Part shown: piece after piece, positions 31,062 to 41,702 of the stretch
Layout: each line of letters begins with the position of its first letter
Position numbering within the stretch: the first letter of the stretch is position 1
Source: Aquilaria yunnanensis
Lineage: Eukaryota; Streptophyta; Magnoliopsida; Malvales; Thymelaeaceae
DNA length: 64,000 nt
Direction: 5' to 3'
Assembly (NCBI GenBank): GCA_039654915.1
Contig: CM077593.1
Coordinates: forward strand, 53,388,501-53,452,500
The notes under the pieces: generated by a model
Databases searched by the model: none
Told to the model about the DNA's origin: nothing
Seen by the model: the letters and a program-made list of their open reading frames with translations, nothing else
Made by a program: the position numbers and the translations under genes

Positions 31062-31737
31062 TGGTATCAGAGCTACTGGTGAAACCCTAAATCGGGATTG
31101 AGTGTTGAATCGCATGATGCTATGTCTTCGATTGGTTTTCGGCCATGATTAATTAGATTGATTCATGATGCATGAAACCGGAGATAACAAATTGGTGAGA
31201 TCAAAAGAAAAATCCCTCAAACAAATATTAAGTCATTAAATGTGATGCCTTTGAAATGTTGGCACTCGTCAAGACTTTGATCAACATTAGGTGGGTTTGC
31301 CAAAGCAAAGCACCTATGTTCATCTTGGTAAGGCGCGATGGGATAATAGTGATATCCAAACTGCTAACTTTGGGTTCGACTTAACTAAGTCATCCTAATA
31401 GGATTAGGGACTTAGAGGCATAGAGTTGGGCTTAAGTTCATGAGATGAGCTTGGACAAGTGTTGTTCACCCAACTATCCAAGAGTTGCATAAGATGCAAT
31501 TGGCAAGGAGTTGCCTACCTAAATAGCTGTAACTTGAGAGAAAAGCCAAAGCTGACTCAGGTTGTGGTCAAATATGGATCTTGGCCCACTAGAATACCTT
31601 AGCGCCGAGGTGTTCCGAAATAATATCGAGGGTTATTATTTTGAGAAAAATAGTGGGAGTATCGTTTAATAAAAGTCCTTATTAAATGAATTAAAATACA
31701 TGACTCTTACACTGCATATTTACTGTTGTAGATAACC
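31062..31737 (+). other. Copia primer-binding site and leader
   Basis: TGGTATCAGAGC at 31062-31073, one base after the LTR, is the initiator tRNA-Met primer site. The remaining 660 bp to the gag ATG are noncoding. Compared with the copy at 62627-64000 this leader lacks about 725 bp at the junction near 31186, between ACCGGA words, so it is a deletion derivative. Confidence 0.85.
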
Positions 31738-32625
31738 ATGGCACAAAACACATCGACACTTTCATTGCGATCGATCCTTGAGAAGGAAAAACTGAATGGG
31801 ACCAACTTTCTCAAATGGTACCGAAACTTGAGGATAGTCCTCAAACAAGAGAGAAAGGCATATGTCCTAGAGCAGCCCATTCCGAATGAGCCTGCTGCCA
31901 CTGCTCCAAGAGCTGAAAGGGATGCTCACAAGAGGCATTCTGATGATGCTTTGGATGTTGCATGCCTCATGCTTATTACCATGGAATCTGAGCTTCAGAA
32001 GCAACATGAGAACATGGGGGCGTTCGATATGATCGAACATCTCAAAATGCTTTTCCAAGAGCAAGCTAGGCATGAGAGGTTTGAGACCTCTAAGGCATTG
32101 TTTCAGTGCAAGATGTCTGAGGGAAGTCCCGTGGGTCCTCATGTGCTCAAGATGATTGGGTACATTGAGAATCTTGAGAATTTGGGATTTGCTCTTCAGA
32201 AAGAGTTGGCTATCGATGTAGTCTTGCAATCGTTGCCTGAAAGCTACAGTCAATTCGTCATGAACTATAACATGAACGACCTTGACAAGTCCCTCCCTGA
32301 ATTGCTCAACATGTTGAGAACTGCTGAGCAAAACCTTAAGAAGGCTAAGCCCATTTTGATGGTTCAAAAGGGCAAGGGAAAGGGAAAAGCCAACAAGAAG
32401 AAGGATAAAGCTAATGGAAAGTCCAATGCTAGTTCTTCTTCAGCTGCACTGAAACCAAAGGGTGGTGTGGCAAAGGAAGGGGAGTGCTTCCATTGTTAGC
32501 AACCTGGACACTGGAAGCGCAACTGTAAGCTCTATCTTGAAGAACTTGCTAAGGAAAAGGGAAGTAAGACTTCCACTTCAGGTATTTTTGTTATAGAGGC
32601 TAACTTTTCTACTTCCTCATCTTGG
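31738..32625 (+). pseudogene. gag: Copia gag
   Basis: ATG 31738 opens MAQNTSTLSLRSILEKEKLN, followed by GTNFLKWYRNLRIVLKQE, the typical copia gag N-terminus. FETSKALFQCKMSEG and LPESYSQFVMNYNM belong to the capsid core. A Lys-rich stretch (GKGKGKANKKKDKANGK) leads to the CCHC knuckle CFHC-QPGHWKRNC, which contains a TAG stop (32497-32499) between its second and third metal ligands. There is no frameshift: the frame continues unchanged into protease. The capsid part is intact but the nucleocapsid zinc knuckle is cut. Confidence 0.9.
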
Positions 32626-35600
32626 GTATTGGATACTGGATGTGGATCTCACATTTGTGTAAATGTGCAGGATCTAAGTAGAAGTAGAAGATTGGCCCGA
32701 GGTGAAGTGGACCTACGTGTTGGAAATGGAGCAAGGGTTGCTGCCTTAGCCATAGGGACTTATGTTCTCACTTTACCTAGTGGATTAGTTTTAGAATTAG
32801 ACAACTGCTACTTTGTGCCTACTATTAGTAGAAATTTGATTTCTGTTTCTTGTTTGGACAAGAAAGGTTTTTCATTTATAATAAAGGACAAATGTTGTTC
32901 TATTTATTTGAATGAAATCTTTTATGGTTGTGCTCAACTTAGCAATGGGTTCTATGTTCTAGACCTTGAAGATCCAATCTATAACGCGAATACCAAGAAG
33001 GTCAGATTAAATGATTCAAACTTGACCTATCTCTGGCACTGTCGCTTGGGCCATATAAATGAGACCCGCATATCCAAGCTCCATAAGGATGGACTCTTGG
33101 ACTGATTTGATTTTGAATCGTATGAGACATGTGAGTCATGTTTGTTGGGCAAGATGACCAAAGCCCCATTCACAGGGCAAAGTGAAAGGGCTAATGACTT
33201 ACTAGGACTCATACATAGTGATGTATGTGGCCCTATGTCTACACAAGCTAGAGACTTACTAGGACTCATACATAGTGATGTATGTGGCCCTATGTCTACA
33301 CAAGCTAGAGGAGGTTCCCAATACTTCATTACTTTCACTGATGACTTCAGCAGATATGGCTATGTGTATCTTATGAGACACAAGTCAGAATCCTTTGAAA
33401 AGTTCAAAGAATTCAAGAATGAAGTAGAGAATCAACTCGGGAACAGTATCAAAGTGCTTCGATCAGATCGAGGTGGAGAGTACTTGGATCGAGAATTCCT
33501 TGACTATTTGAAGAAGTGTGGTATAGTATCACAACTCACTCCACCAGGTACACCTCAATGGAATGGTGTTTCTGAAAGGAGAAATCAAACTCTGTTAGAC
33601 ATGGTTCACTCCATGATGAGTCAAGTTGACCTTCCAAACTCCTTTTGGGGACATGCTCTAGAGACAGCCGCTTTTACACTAAACCGAGTTCCATCTAAAT
33701 CGGTTCAAAAGACACCATATGAGATATGGAGTGGGAGGCGTCCTAATTTGTCTTTTATGAAGATTTGGGGCTGTGACGCTTATGTAAAACGTCAATCCTC
33801 TAACAAACTAGGGCCCAAATCTCAAAAATGTCTTTTTGTTGGGTAGCCCAAAGAAACAAAGGGTTACTATTTCTACAATCCCTCTGAGCAAAAAGTGTTT
33901 GTTGCTCGAACTGGTGTCTTTTTGGAGAAAGAGTTTATCTCTAAAGGAACTAGTGGGAGGAAAGTAGAACTTGAAGAAATTCAAGAACAACAAGAAGACA
34001 TCGAACCTGAAATGGAACCTGAACAGACACCACAAGATGTTGTGGTTCAAGAGTCTGTTCCTGTAGCACAAAGCCCACGTAGGACTGGTAGGATTCGGCG
34101 TGAGCCCGAGAGATATGGATTTCTCGTGACTCACACTGGTGATGTGATGCTCATGGATCAAGATGAACCCACAACCTACCAACAAGCTATGTCGGGGCCT
34201 GACTCTGAGAAATGGCTAGTGGCCATGAAATCCGAGATGGAATCCATGTATGAAAACCAAGTATGGACTTTGGTTGACCCACCTGAAGGGGTAAAACCCA
34301 TAGGGTGCAAATGGGTTTTCAAGAAGAAAACTAACATGGATGGTAATGTGATTACCTTTAAGGGACGATTGGTCACAAAAGGTTTCAAGCAAATTCATGG
34401 TATTGACTATGATGAAACTTTTTCACCAGTTGCTATGCTTAAATCCATCCAAATTTTGTTTGCTATTGCTGCACACTATGATTATGAGATATGGCAAATG
34501 GATGTCAAAACTGCATTCCTAAATGGAAAGCTACTTGAGGATGTGTACATGACACAGCCTGAGGGTTTTGTCACTCCTGGGAATGCCAATAAAGTGTGCA
34601 AATTGCAAAGGTCCATTTATGGACTGAAGCAAGCTTCTCGAAGTTGGAATCTTCGTTTTGATGATGCAATCAAAGAGTTTGGTTTTATCAAAAATGAAGA
34701 TGAACCTTGTGTCTACAAGAAGGTTAGTGGGAGCGCTATTGTCTTCTTGGTGTTGTATGTAGATGACATACTACTCATCGGGAATGACATTCCTGAGCTA
34801 CAGTCTGTGAAGACTTGGCTAGGGAAATGTTTTTCTATGAAGGACTTGGGTGAAGCAGCCTATATGTTAGGCATCAGGATCTATAGAGATAGATCTAGAA
34901 AGCTTCTTGGCCTAAGTTAAAGTACATATATTGACAAGGTGCTAAAGAGGTTTAGCATGCAAGATTCCAAGAAAGGATTCTTGCCCATGTCACATGGTAT
35001 CACTCTTTCTAGATCTCAGTGTCCGAGTACAACCGAGGAGAGAGAGCGCATGAGTAAGATTCCATATGCCTCAGCAATTGGATCTATCATGTATGCCATG
35101 ATATGTACTCGTCCCGATGTCTCATATGCTTTGAGCATGACGAGTAGGTACCAATCGAACCCCGGTGAAAGTCACTGGACAGCTGTTAAGAACATCCTTA
35201 AGTACTTATGAAGGACTAAGGATGCATTCTTGGTCTTTGGAGGTGAAGATCAGCTCGTTGTAAGGGGTTACACCGATGCAAGCTTCCAATCCGATAAGGA
35301 TGATTTTAGATCGCAATCTGGTTATGTGTTTTGTATTGGTGGTGGTGCTGTAAGCTGGAAGAGTTCAAAGCAAGAGACAGTAGCTGACTCTACAACAGAA
35401 TCTGAGTACATTGCCGCCTCTGATGCTGCGAAGGAGGCAGTTTGGATCAAGAAGTTCATCACTGAACTTGGAGTGGTTCCAAGCATTGTTGACCCGATAG
35501 AGCTCTATTGTGACAACAATGGAGCAATCGCACAGGCTAAGGAACCTCGATCTCACCAGCGATCCAAACACATACTCCGACGCTATCATCTCATCAGGGA

Positions 35601-35766
35601 GATCATCGAGAGGGGTGATGTAAGGATATGCAGGACTTCGACAGACAGCAACATTGCTGATCCACTGACAAAGCCCTTTACGCAGCAGAAGCATGATAGC
35701 CATTCTAGATCCATCGATATTAGATACATGGATGATTGGCTTTTAGTGCAAGTGGGAGATTGTTAG
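32626..35766 (+). pseudogene. pol: Copia pol: protease, integrase, RT, RNase H
   Basis: The frame is the same as gag. Protease: WVLDTGCGSHIC at about 32623. Integrase: HCRLGHINETRI...CESC zinc finger, then the D,D,E core (LIHSDVCGPM, SDRGGEY, NGVSERRNQ), with a 19-residue in-frame duplication at 33196-33309 covering the first Asp. RT: WVFKKKTNMDGN, KTAFLNG, catalytic YVDD near 34756. RNase [27 protein letters not shown]. Stops lie at 33103 (TGA), 33844 (TAG), 34918 (TAA) and 35209 (TGA). The natural stop TAG at 35764-35766 is made by the first six bases of the 3' LTR (TGT TAG). Domain calls are secure; the element cannot make full pol now. Confidence 0.92.
33196..33309 (+). repeat. 57-bp tandem duplication in copia integrase
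   Basis: Two identical 57-bp units (33196-33252 and 33253-33309) encode DLLGLIHSDVCGPMSTQAR twice. The copy number is in frame and duplicates the first catalytic Asp region. Confidence 0.95.
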
Positions 35767-37176
35767 TGTTGTGCCCAAAAGGCCAATCATGAGATGATTG
35801 TATTTCTGCAAATTGAGTCATGATATTTTATTGAGGCATTAATCCAGCAATTTTGTTTGTTGTTTTGTTTCTGCGTAACGTAATAAACATAATTGTAACC
35901 CTAGAATAATGATATTCTTAAACGTCCCTAGTATAGTAATATTGTGGAGCGGGTTGCAATAATACATAATGACTAGCATATGTGGAGACTAATATGAGAT
36001 ATGTATTCTACATATGGGTACAAGTTGGAGAACTTGTGTACTGGACCGACCCACCATGAGAACACTTCATGGATCGTTATATGAGTGTCATAAGTGATTC
36101 TCATAGTGATCATGGTATATGTAGTCCTTCGACCTAAGATCATCAAGGTTCCCTACATGTGAGTCACATACTTTGATACTTTCCTTTGTTGCTCGTAACT
36201 GAGTGAACTTGAAGGAGGTCATTGGGTATGTCACATATCATGCGGAGGGATTTGTATGATCAAGATGGGATTTGTCCCTCCTATGTAACGGGAGTGATAT
36301 CTTTGGGCCCCTTGATAGAGTGAGACTTAGAAAATGCATGGCCATGCTCCGATGAGTTGATATATGATATCAATGTCGTCAGTTTAAGTTGGTCTACTCG
36401 GTAATCAAGAAACCAAATATTGGGCTATACGAGAGTGACACATTCCATGTCTCGTGTTTAGTCTTGATATCTTGGACAAAGGGACAATGGCATATATCAG
36501 TGATGATCATAAAGGTTTAGTCGATTCACCGACAATCTTGTCACTTGGGTAGCAATGATGTGTTGCTAGACACCGCTCATTGCTTATGATCATAAATGTG
36601 ATTTATGATCATTGCCAACATGGCAAGAGCCTATTGGGTCGCACACATAGAGCTATTTGGATCATTAGAGTGCATGGGCTAATTATTTGGGTTATGGTTT
36701 CACTTTAATTTCGTATTAATAATGGGCCAAAGAGTTGAGCCATTATTAAGCCCGAAATTAAATCCTAATTGGATTAGGGCTTTGAAACCCATTAGGCCTG
36801 GAAGTTGAGTCTCACTATAAATGCAACTTTTAAGTGAGAAATTCGAGGGTCTTCTTGCCCTAGCCTCCCAAAAGGACAGCCACACTCTTCTCTTGCAATT
36901 CCTTGGAGGACGCAAGCTAGCACTACGAGCGCAAGAGAAACGCATCTGCCGGGACGTGGTGGAAGCGTGGTGATCCCGAGAGGCTCGTGTGGATACCATA
37001 GAGAGCTTGAACACGTCAACTGTTCAGGTTTTGTGATTCGACTCTACAGTTGAGTGAGAGATCTCAACCGAAAATTAGGTATGAAATTTTTGAACACCCG
37101 GTTTACCCCGTTTCACTTGGATCCTGGAGGGTTTCGGTTAAATTCCGCTGCGCTGTTTGGCTCCCGAAACCCAACA
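35761..37176 (+). mobile_element. 3' LTR of the copia element
   Basis: The 1,416 bp are preceded by the purine-rich CAAGTGGGAGAT and followed by TSD gcctc. About 11 differences from the 5' LTR are visible by eye (for example around 36936, 36980 and 37090). Confidence 0.95.
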
Positions 37177-37181
37177 GCCTC

Positions 37182-37327
37182 CTATAGGACTTGCTGCCTA
37201 AGTTCTTCAACATTCGATACATAGAGACGATCTTTATAGTGTAGTATTCCATCCTTGTGGCTGAATTCCTTCCTCATAGTGCCAAGTTTTGCTTCTCTTG
37301 AAATTTTCTTCAACAATGGATCTTTCA
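37182..37327 (-). pseudogene. Integrase N-terminal fragment of the minus-strand chromovirus
   Basis: Translated on the minus strand this short piece gives KLGTMRKEFSHKDGILHYKDRLYVSNVEELRQQVL, the segment that precedes the integrase zinc finger in chromoviruses. It lies between the copia insertion and the solo LTR at 37328 and joins the integrase at 29639 and the RNase H side at 40195. Confidence 0.8.
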
Positions 37328-40189
37328 TGTTAGGACCATCCTTCAGTACTTGGCTTACGCCAAGAATACAGAAGAAAAAAACACAAAATAAACATGAGGG
37401 ACTTGATTGAAAATGAGGATAAGGTGTAAGTGCAAAACTAAGAAACTTTGGGTTTTAAGTGCACATGAAAAAAAAATTAGACCATGATGTCTATGGCAAA
37501 AAAAAAAGTTTAAGGTCCATATTGTACACTTAAACTAGTGCGAAAAGTGAAACTATGAAACTTAAACTAGCAATTTCAACCACGCAAATAAGTACAAGGA
37601 AAAATGGAGAATTAAACCAACTTTTGGTAGCTTTTTATGGCTGGTCAAGTTTTGTCTCCCACCAAGAATATTGCCGCCATTTTTTTTTTGTTTGTTTAAC
37701 GAACCATTGCCTTGGTGAATGGCCGAAACATGCAAGGGAAATTGGCCATTTACAGCCATTTCACAAATAGTTGGCAATGTCGGCCAAAAAACAAAGATTT
37801 GTGCTGAAATGTGCGTGTGTTTCAGTGACTAAAATGGAGCCATGGATCCTTGAAGGGCTAAATGAACCATGCAAATTAGTTCAAGGCCAAAAATGGCATT
37901 AACCCATTAATGAGTCCATGTGGCGATGACCGGATTAGCATGTTTCCACTTAGAAAATTAAAAATTTGTTTCGGTCAAGCCATCCAGTCGTCATTTTTTT
38001 TTTGTTTAATGAACCATTGCCTTGGTGAATGGCCGAAACATGCAATGAAAATCGGCCACTTACAGCCATTTTACAAATATTTGGCAATGGTGGCCAAGAA
38101 ACAAAGATTTGTGCTGAAATGTGAATGTGTTTTAGTGACTAAAATGGAGCCATGGATCCTTGAAGGGCTAAATGAACCATGCAAATTAGTTCAAGGCTGA
38201 AAATGGCATTAACCCATTAATGAGTCCATGTGGCGATGACCGGATTAGCATGTTTCCACTTAGAAAATTAAAAAGTTGTTTCGGTCAAGCCATCCATTTG
38301 TGTTCTTGGCCGGAACTTGAGAGCTTTGGCATTGCTCTTATGCTTGGCTGCCGATTCCATGCCATTTTGAAAGGAAACTGAAGCTTGAAGACATAATCAA
38401 TCTTGGATGCTCAATTTTGGCAATAGTTAACTTAGAAGCTCAAAGTTTAAAACTTGATTTTCAAGAGTACAAGGTTAGCTGAGAGTTGTGCAACCTCAAA
38501 TTTAGAGGTAAGATTCATAGTTCACTTGGATTCCTTGGTAAATTTCCATGATCAAGTGATTATGATGATTAAATGAAGGCCTTGTTGTGTTAGGCAACTT
38601 TGAATTGGAACTTGATTTCGGCCTTAGACACTCAACCTCAACCAAGAACTCAAGCTTTGTATTGTTGAGGTAGGATTCATGTTCTACTTGCTTGCTTGGT
38701 AAATATTCCATGAACAAGTAGTATGAGTAGCTAAGCGAGAGTCAATGTGTGCTATGTGATCTTAGTTGCTTGATGGGCTTATGGAAGAAATTTCGGGTTC
38801 TTGTTGTTTTGGCTAGCTAGTCAAGTTAATAGTATGTGTTAGAAACTTTAATGAGGGAGGCCAACTTACTAATGTTTTGGAGCTCTAGTGGAAGGAGGAT
38901 TGGAATGGTGAAGTTAGGTGTACAAAGATACCCATGAACACATACTAGTGGTTTCGGCCAAATGTGAAATTGTGGTATGTGTGAGTTGTGTGCTTGATTG
39001 TTTGTTTGTGTGTGCTAACCACTAGTAGGTAGCTTAATTATGCTTATTATGCCTTAGTTACTATATGTGTATATTGTGTTCTTGTGTTTCCAATGTCTTT
39101 CTTATAGGACAAGTTAAGCTATTGGAGGTTAAGTCTTGGACTTAACTAAATAGACCAAATATTGTCAGTAGTGAATCCTACTGAGTATTAATACTCATGC
39201 CCATTATATTTGTGTTTCAGGCAAGGATTTAGAGCTTGAGTGATTAGTGCTTGGTTTGCTTGCTTGTGAATCAAGTAGTTCACATATTGCTTGAGGTATG
39301 TGTGCCAACTGAAACTTGGCTTAATTGAGTTATATTTACAAGTCTTATGTTTATTGTTTATGCCCAAAACTTATGGTACAAGTTTTGTAGGCTGTGATTA
39401 GATTGTGGGACTTGTCTAGCAAAGGAGATGGATGTGTGTTCTTGGGCTCTGGTGTGGTGGTTTGCCTTTATGACTATGAACTTGATTATAGGTTTAGTAC
39501 TTCAGACTATGGTCATGTATGTAGTCTTTAAGATCATTCTCGAGTACTATAGGTAAACTTGAATGTAATGCATAACTTTGGCTGATTTTGGACAATGGGT
39601 ACTCTTGGTATGTTGCCAAGTTAGTAGTACTTGTATGTAGGCTACTTTTTTGCATATTAGCCTCGGTTGAATTATGGTTTTGTGTAAGTATTTTGGATGG
39701 TTGAATGCCAAGTTATGCTATGTTATATGGAAGGATGAGTTTTGATGTATGGAATCTCTTATGTTCCTTACTTGACCAAATGTTCATGAACATGAAAATC
39801 GATTTCCAAAACTTGATGAGATGGGCTTCTTTGTTGACATGCATTGGAGTAGCACACTTGATGAGCACACATCCTATACACTTAACAGATTAAGTGTATG
39901 CCTTGCTTGTATTGCAAGTTACAGATTTACAGCCTAGCCTTGAGTTGCAAGTTAGTGGTTGGGCCTTACTTAAGCTGCAAGTAACTGTTCTAATCAACTT
40001 ATAAGCCTCCTGGGGCACCTCCCAGGCTCTTAGCTTAAGAAAATAAGACTTAAAAACTACCTAACAAACAATGGCTAAAATAAAGGGTAGTTAATAACAC
40101 CTGAATATAAAAGTGTTTAAATAACTCTTGGGCAGAAATGGTGAGTGGCATTGAGAGTGCACAGGCTGGGCCCTGTGTGGGGTGTGACA
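37328..40189 (+). mobile_element. Solo LTR related to family B
   Basis: The 2,862 bp run TGTTAGGACCATCC to GGTGTGACA, with TSD tttca on both sides (37323-37327 and 40190-40194). It aligns to the B LTRs with considerable divergence and carries an extra 310-bp duplication. No internal region is present. It interrupts the minus-strand chromovirus between RNase H and integrase. Confidence 0.93.
37681..38300 (+). repeat. 310-bp tandem duplication inside the solo LTR
   Basis: Two units of 310 bp (about 37681-37990 and 37991-38300) share GAACCATTGCCTTGGTGAAT and the rest of the unit with few differences. The B LTRs have a single copy. Each unit begins near a T-run. Confidence 0.88.
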
Positions 40190-40194
40190 TTTCA

Positions 40195-41411
40195 TCTGAG
40201 CTTCTTTAACTCTAACTAACCAAGCTGACTGCACTTCCAGAACATATACTAGGGATTTCTCTGGACTTTGCCATAATTCATGCAGAGTTAAGAAATAGTC
40301 CCTCAATACTCCTTCAGAGGAGTTCATAGCCTGATCCTTAGATAGGATCACTCCCATGTACTTCCGGCTCAACGCATCTACTACCACATTTCCCTTACCA
40401 GCACAGTACTCAAGCAAACAATCATAATCTTTTATGTATTCAATCCATCATCGCTGCCTCATGTTCAGATCCTTCTAGGTAAACAAATATTTCAAACTCT
40501 TATGATCGATGGAGATCCTAAATGATCTCCCCATCAAGTAATGCCTCCATAACTTCAGTGCAAAAATTACTGCCGCTAGTTCAAGACCATGAACAGGATA
40601 GTTCAATTTGCTAGGCCTCAACTGTCTTGAACCATAAGTAATCACCTGACTATCCTGCATCAACACACATCCTAAACTAGAACCTGATGCATCAGTGTAC
40701 ACTGTAAAAGCTTTGTTCGGATCTGGCAAAACAAGTATAGGTGCACTAGTCAATCTTTTCTTCAACTCCATATAAGCTTCTTCACACTTTTGTGTCCATT
40801 CAAATTTCTGAGTTTTCTTGGTTAAGGCCATTAACGGTGTAACTATAACAGAGAATTTCTCCCAAGAAACTCCTCACTTCTGTAACTGTGGTTGCTCTTT
40901 TCCACTCAACTACCACTTGAACCTTTTCTGGATCAACTAATAAACCTTGAGCACTAATGATGTGCCCCAAAAATTGAATCCTTTCAGACCAAAACTCACA
41001 CTTAGACAACTTTGCATAGTACTGATTATCCTTCAGCACTTGCAAAACTGTTCTAAGGTGCTTTTCATGTTCTGATGAAGACTATGAATATACCAAAATA
41101 TCATCGATGAAAACCTCAACAAACTAATCTAGAAATGGTTTAAAGATCTGATTCATAGCTTCCATAAATACTACTGGAGCATTCGTCACACCAAACGGCA
41201 TAACTGTATATTCATAATGTCCATACCTCATCCTGAAAGCAGCTTTCGGGATAACTTCCTCCTTAACTCTGATCTGAAAATATCTAGACCGGAGGTCAAT
41301 CCTAGAAAACACCTTCACTCCCCTAAGTCTATCAAATAGATCATCAATTCTAGGAAGTGGATATTTATTCTTGATTGTCATTGCATTCAACTTTCTATAG
41401 TTGATGCACAA
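40195..41411 (-). pseudogene. RT and RNase H of the minus-strand chromovirus
   Basis: On the minus strand RT starts inside [30 protein letters not shown] at 41411; the palm continues through [17 protein letters not shown], and the catalytic FIDD is near 41095. The reading goes on with AKLSKCEFWSERIQFLGHIIS. RNase H follows ([56 protein letters not shown]). Upstream RT, protease and most of gag are absent: only about 275 bp separate 41411 from the primer site. Stops include one beside FKPFLD and one after ILVYS, plus a frame change near 40830. Sister sequence to B and B2 but not identical. Confidence 0.88.
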
Positions 41412-41685
41412 TCTATAGGCACTTTAGGGTTCGGTACCCTTTGTTGCCCTTGATTCCCTCTATTCGGTCCATTTCTTTGTTGCCCAGAATTAGTAGGAGG
41501 CCTTCAAGGTGGTACCCCTCTCCTCCTGGAAACCATGTTTACTTCCTGAATTGGTGATCCATCATAGAGCACATATAAAGATCATAGGTATTTCAATTGT
41601 ATTTGACACTAGTAGCTGACCAAACTGAGTTCATATATGTAGATGCATGCAATGAAACTATATGGTATATACATGTATAAACCAT
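41412..41685 (-). pseudogene. Untranslated leader and gag remnant of the minus-strand element
   Basis: On the minus strand, downstream of the primer site, an ATG at 41536 reads MVSRRRGVPP, then a stop, then RPPTNSGQQRNGPN, and is joined directly to RT. A large deletion has removed most of gag, all protease and the start of RT. The Arg/Pro-rich start is compatible with a chromovirus gag start but is too short to prove. Confidence 0.5.
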
Positions 41686-41697
41686 GCTATGATACCA
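41686..41697 (-). other. Primer-binding site next to the family C LTR
   Basis: On the minus strand TGGTATCATAGC follows the LTR end (41703) by five bases. It differs at one base from the initiator-Met primer site and shows that the LTR at 41703-44194 is a 5' LTR reading leftwards. Confidence 0.8.
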
Positions 41698-41702
41698 ACT
41701 TC

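Larger units (their letters stand above)
29645..37176 (+). mobile_element. Complete Ty1/copia element
   Basis: The 7,532-bp element is flanked by TSD gcctc (29640-29644 and 37177-37181) and sits in the integrase region of the minus-strand chromovirus. It has two 1,416-bp LTRs with about 11 differences by eye, an initiator-Met primer site, a leader, gag-pol in one frame and a polypurine tract. Domain order protease, integrase, RT, RNase H is copia. The style is close to Tork-like plant copia elements; that lineage assignment is tentative. Confidence 0.95.
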
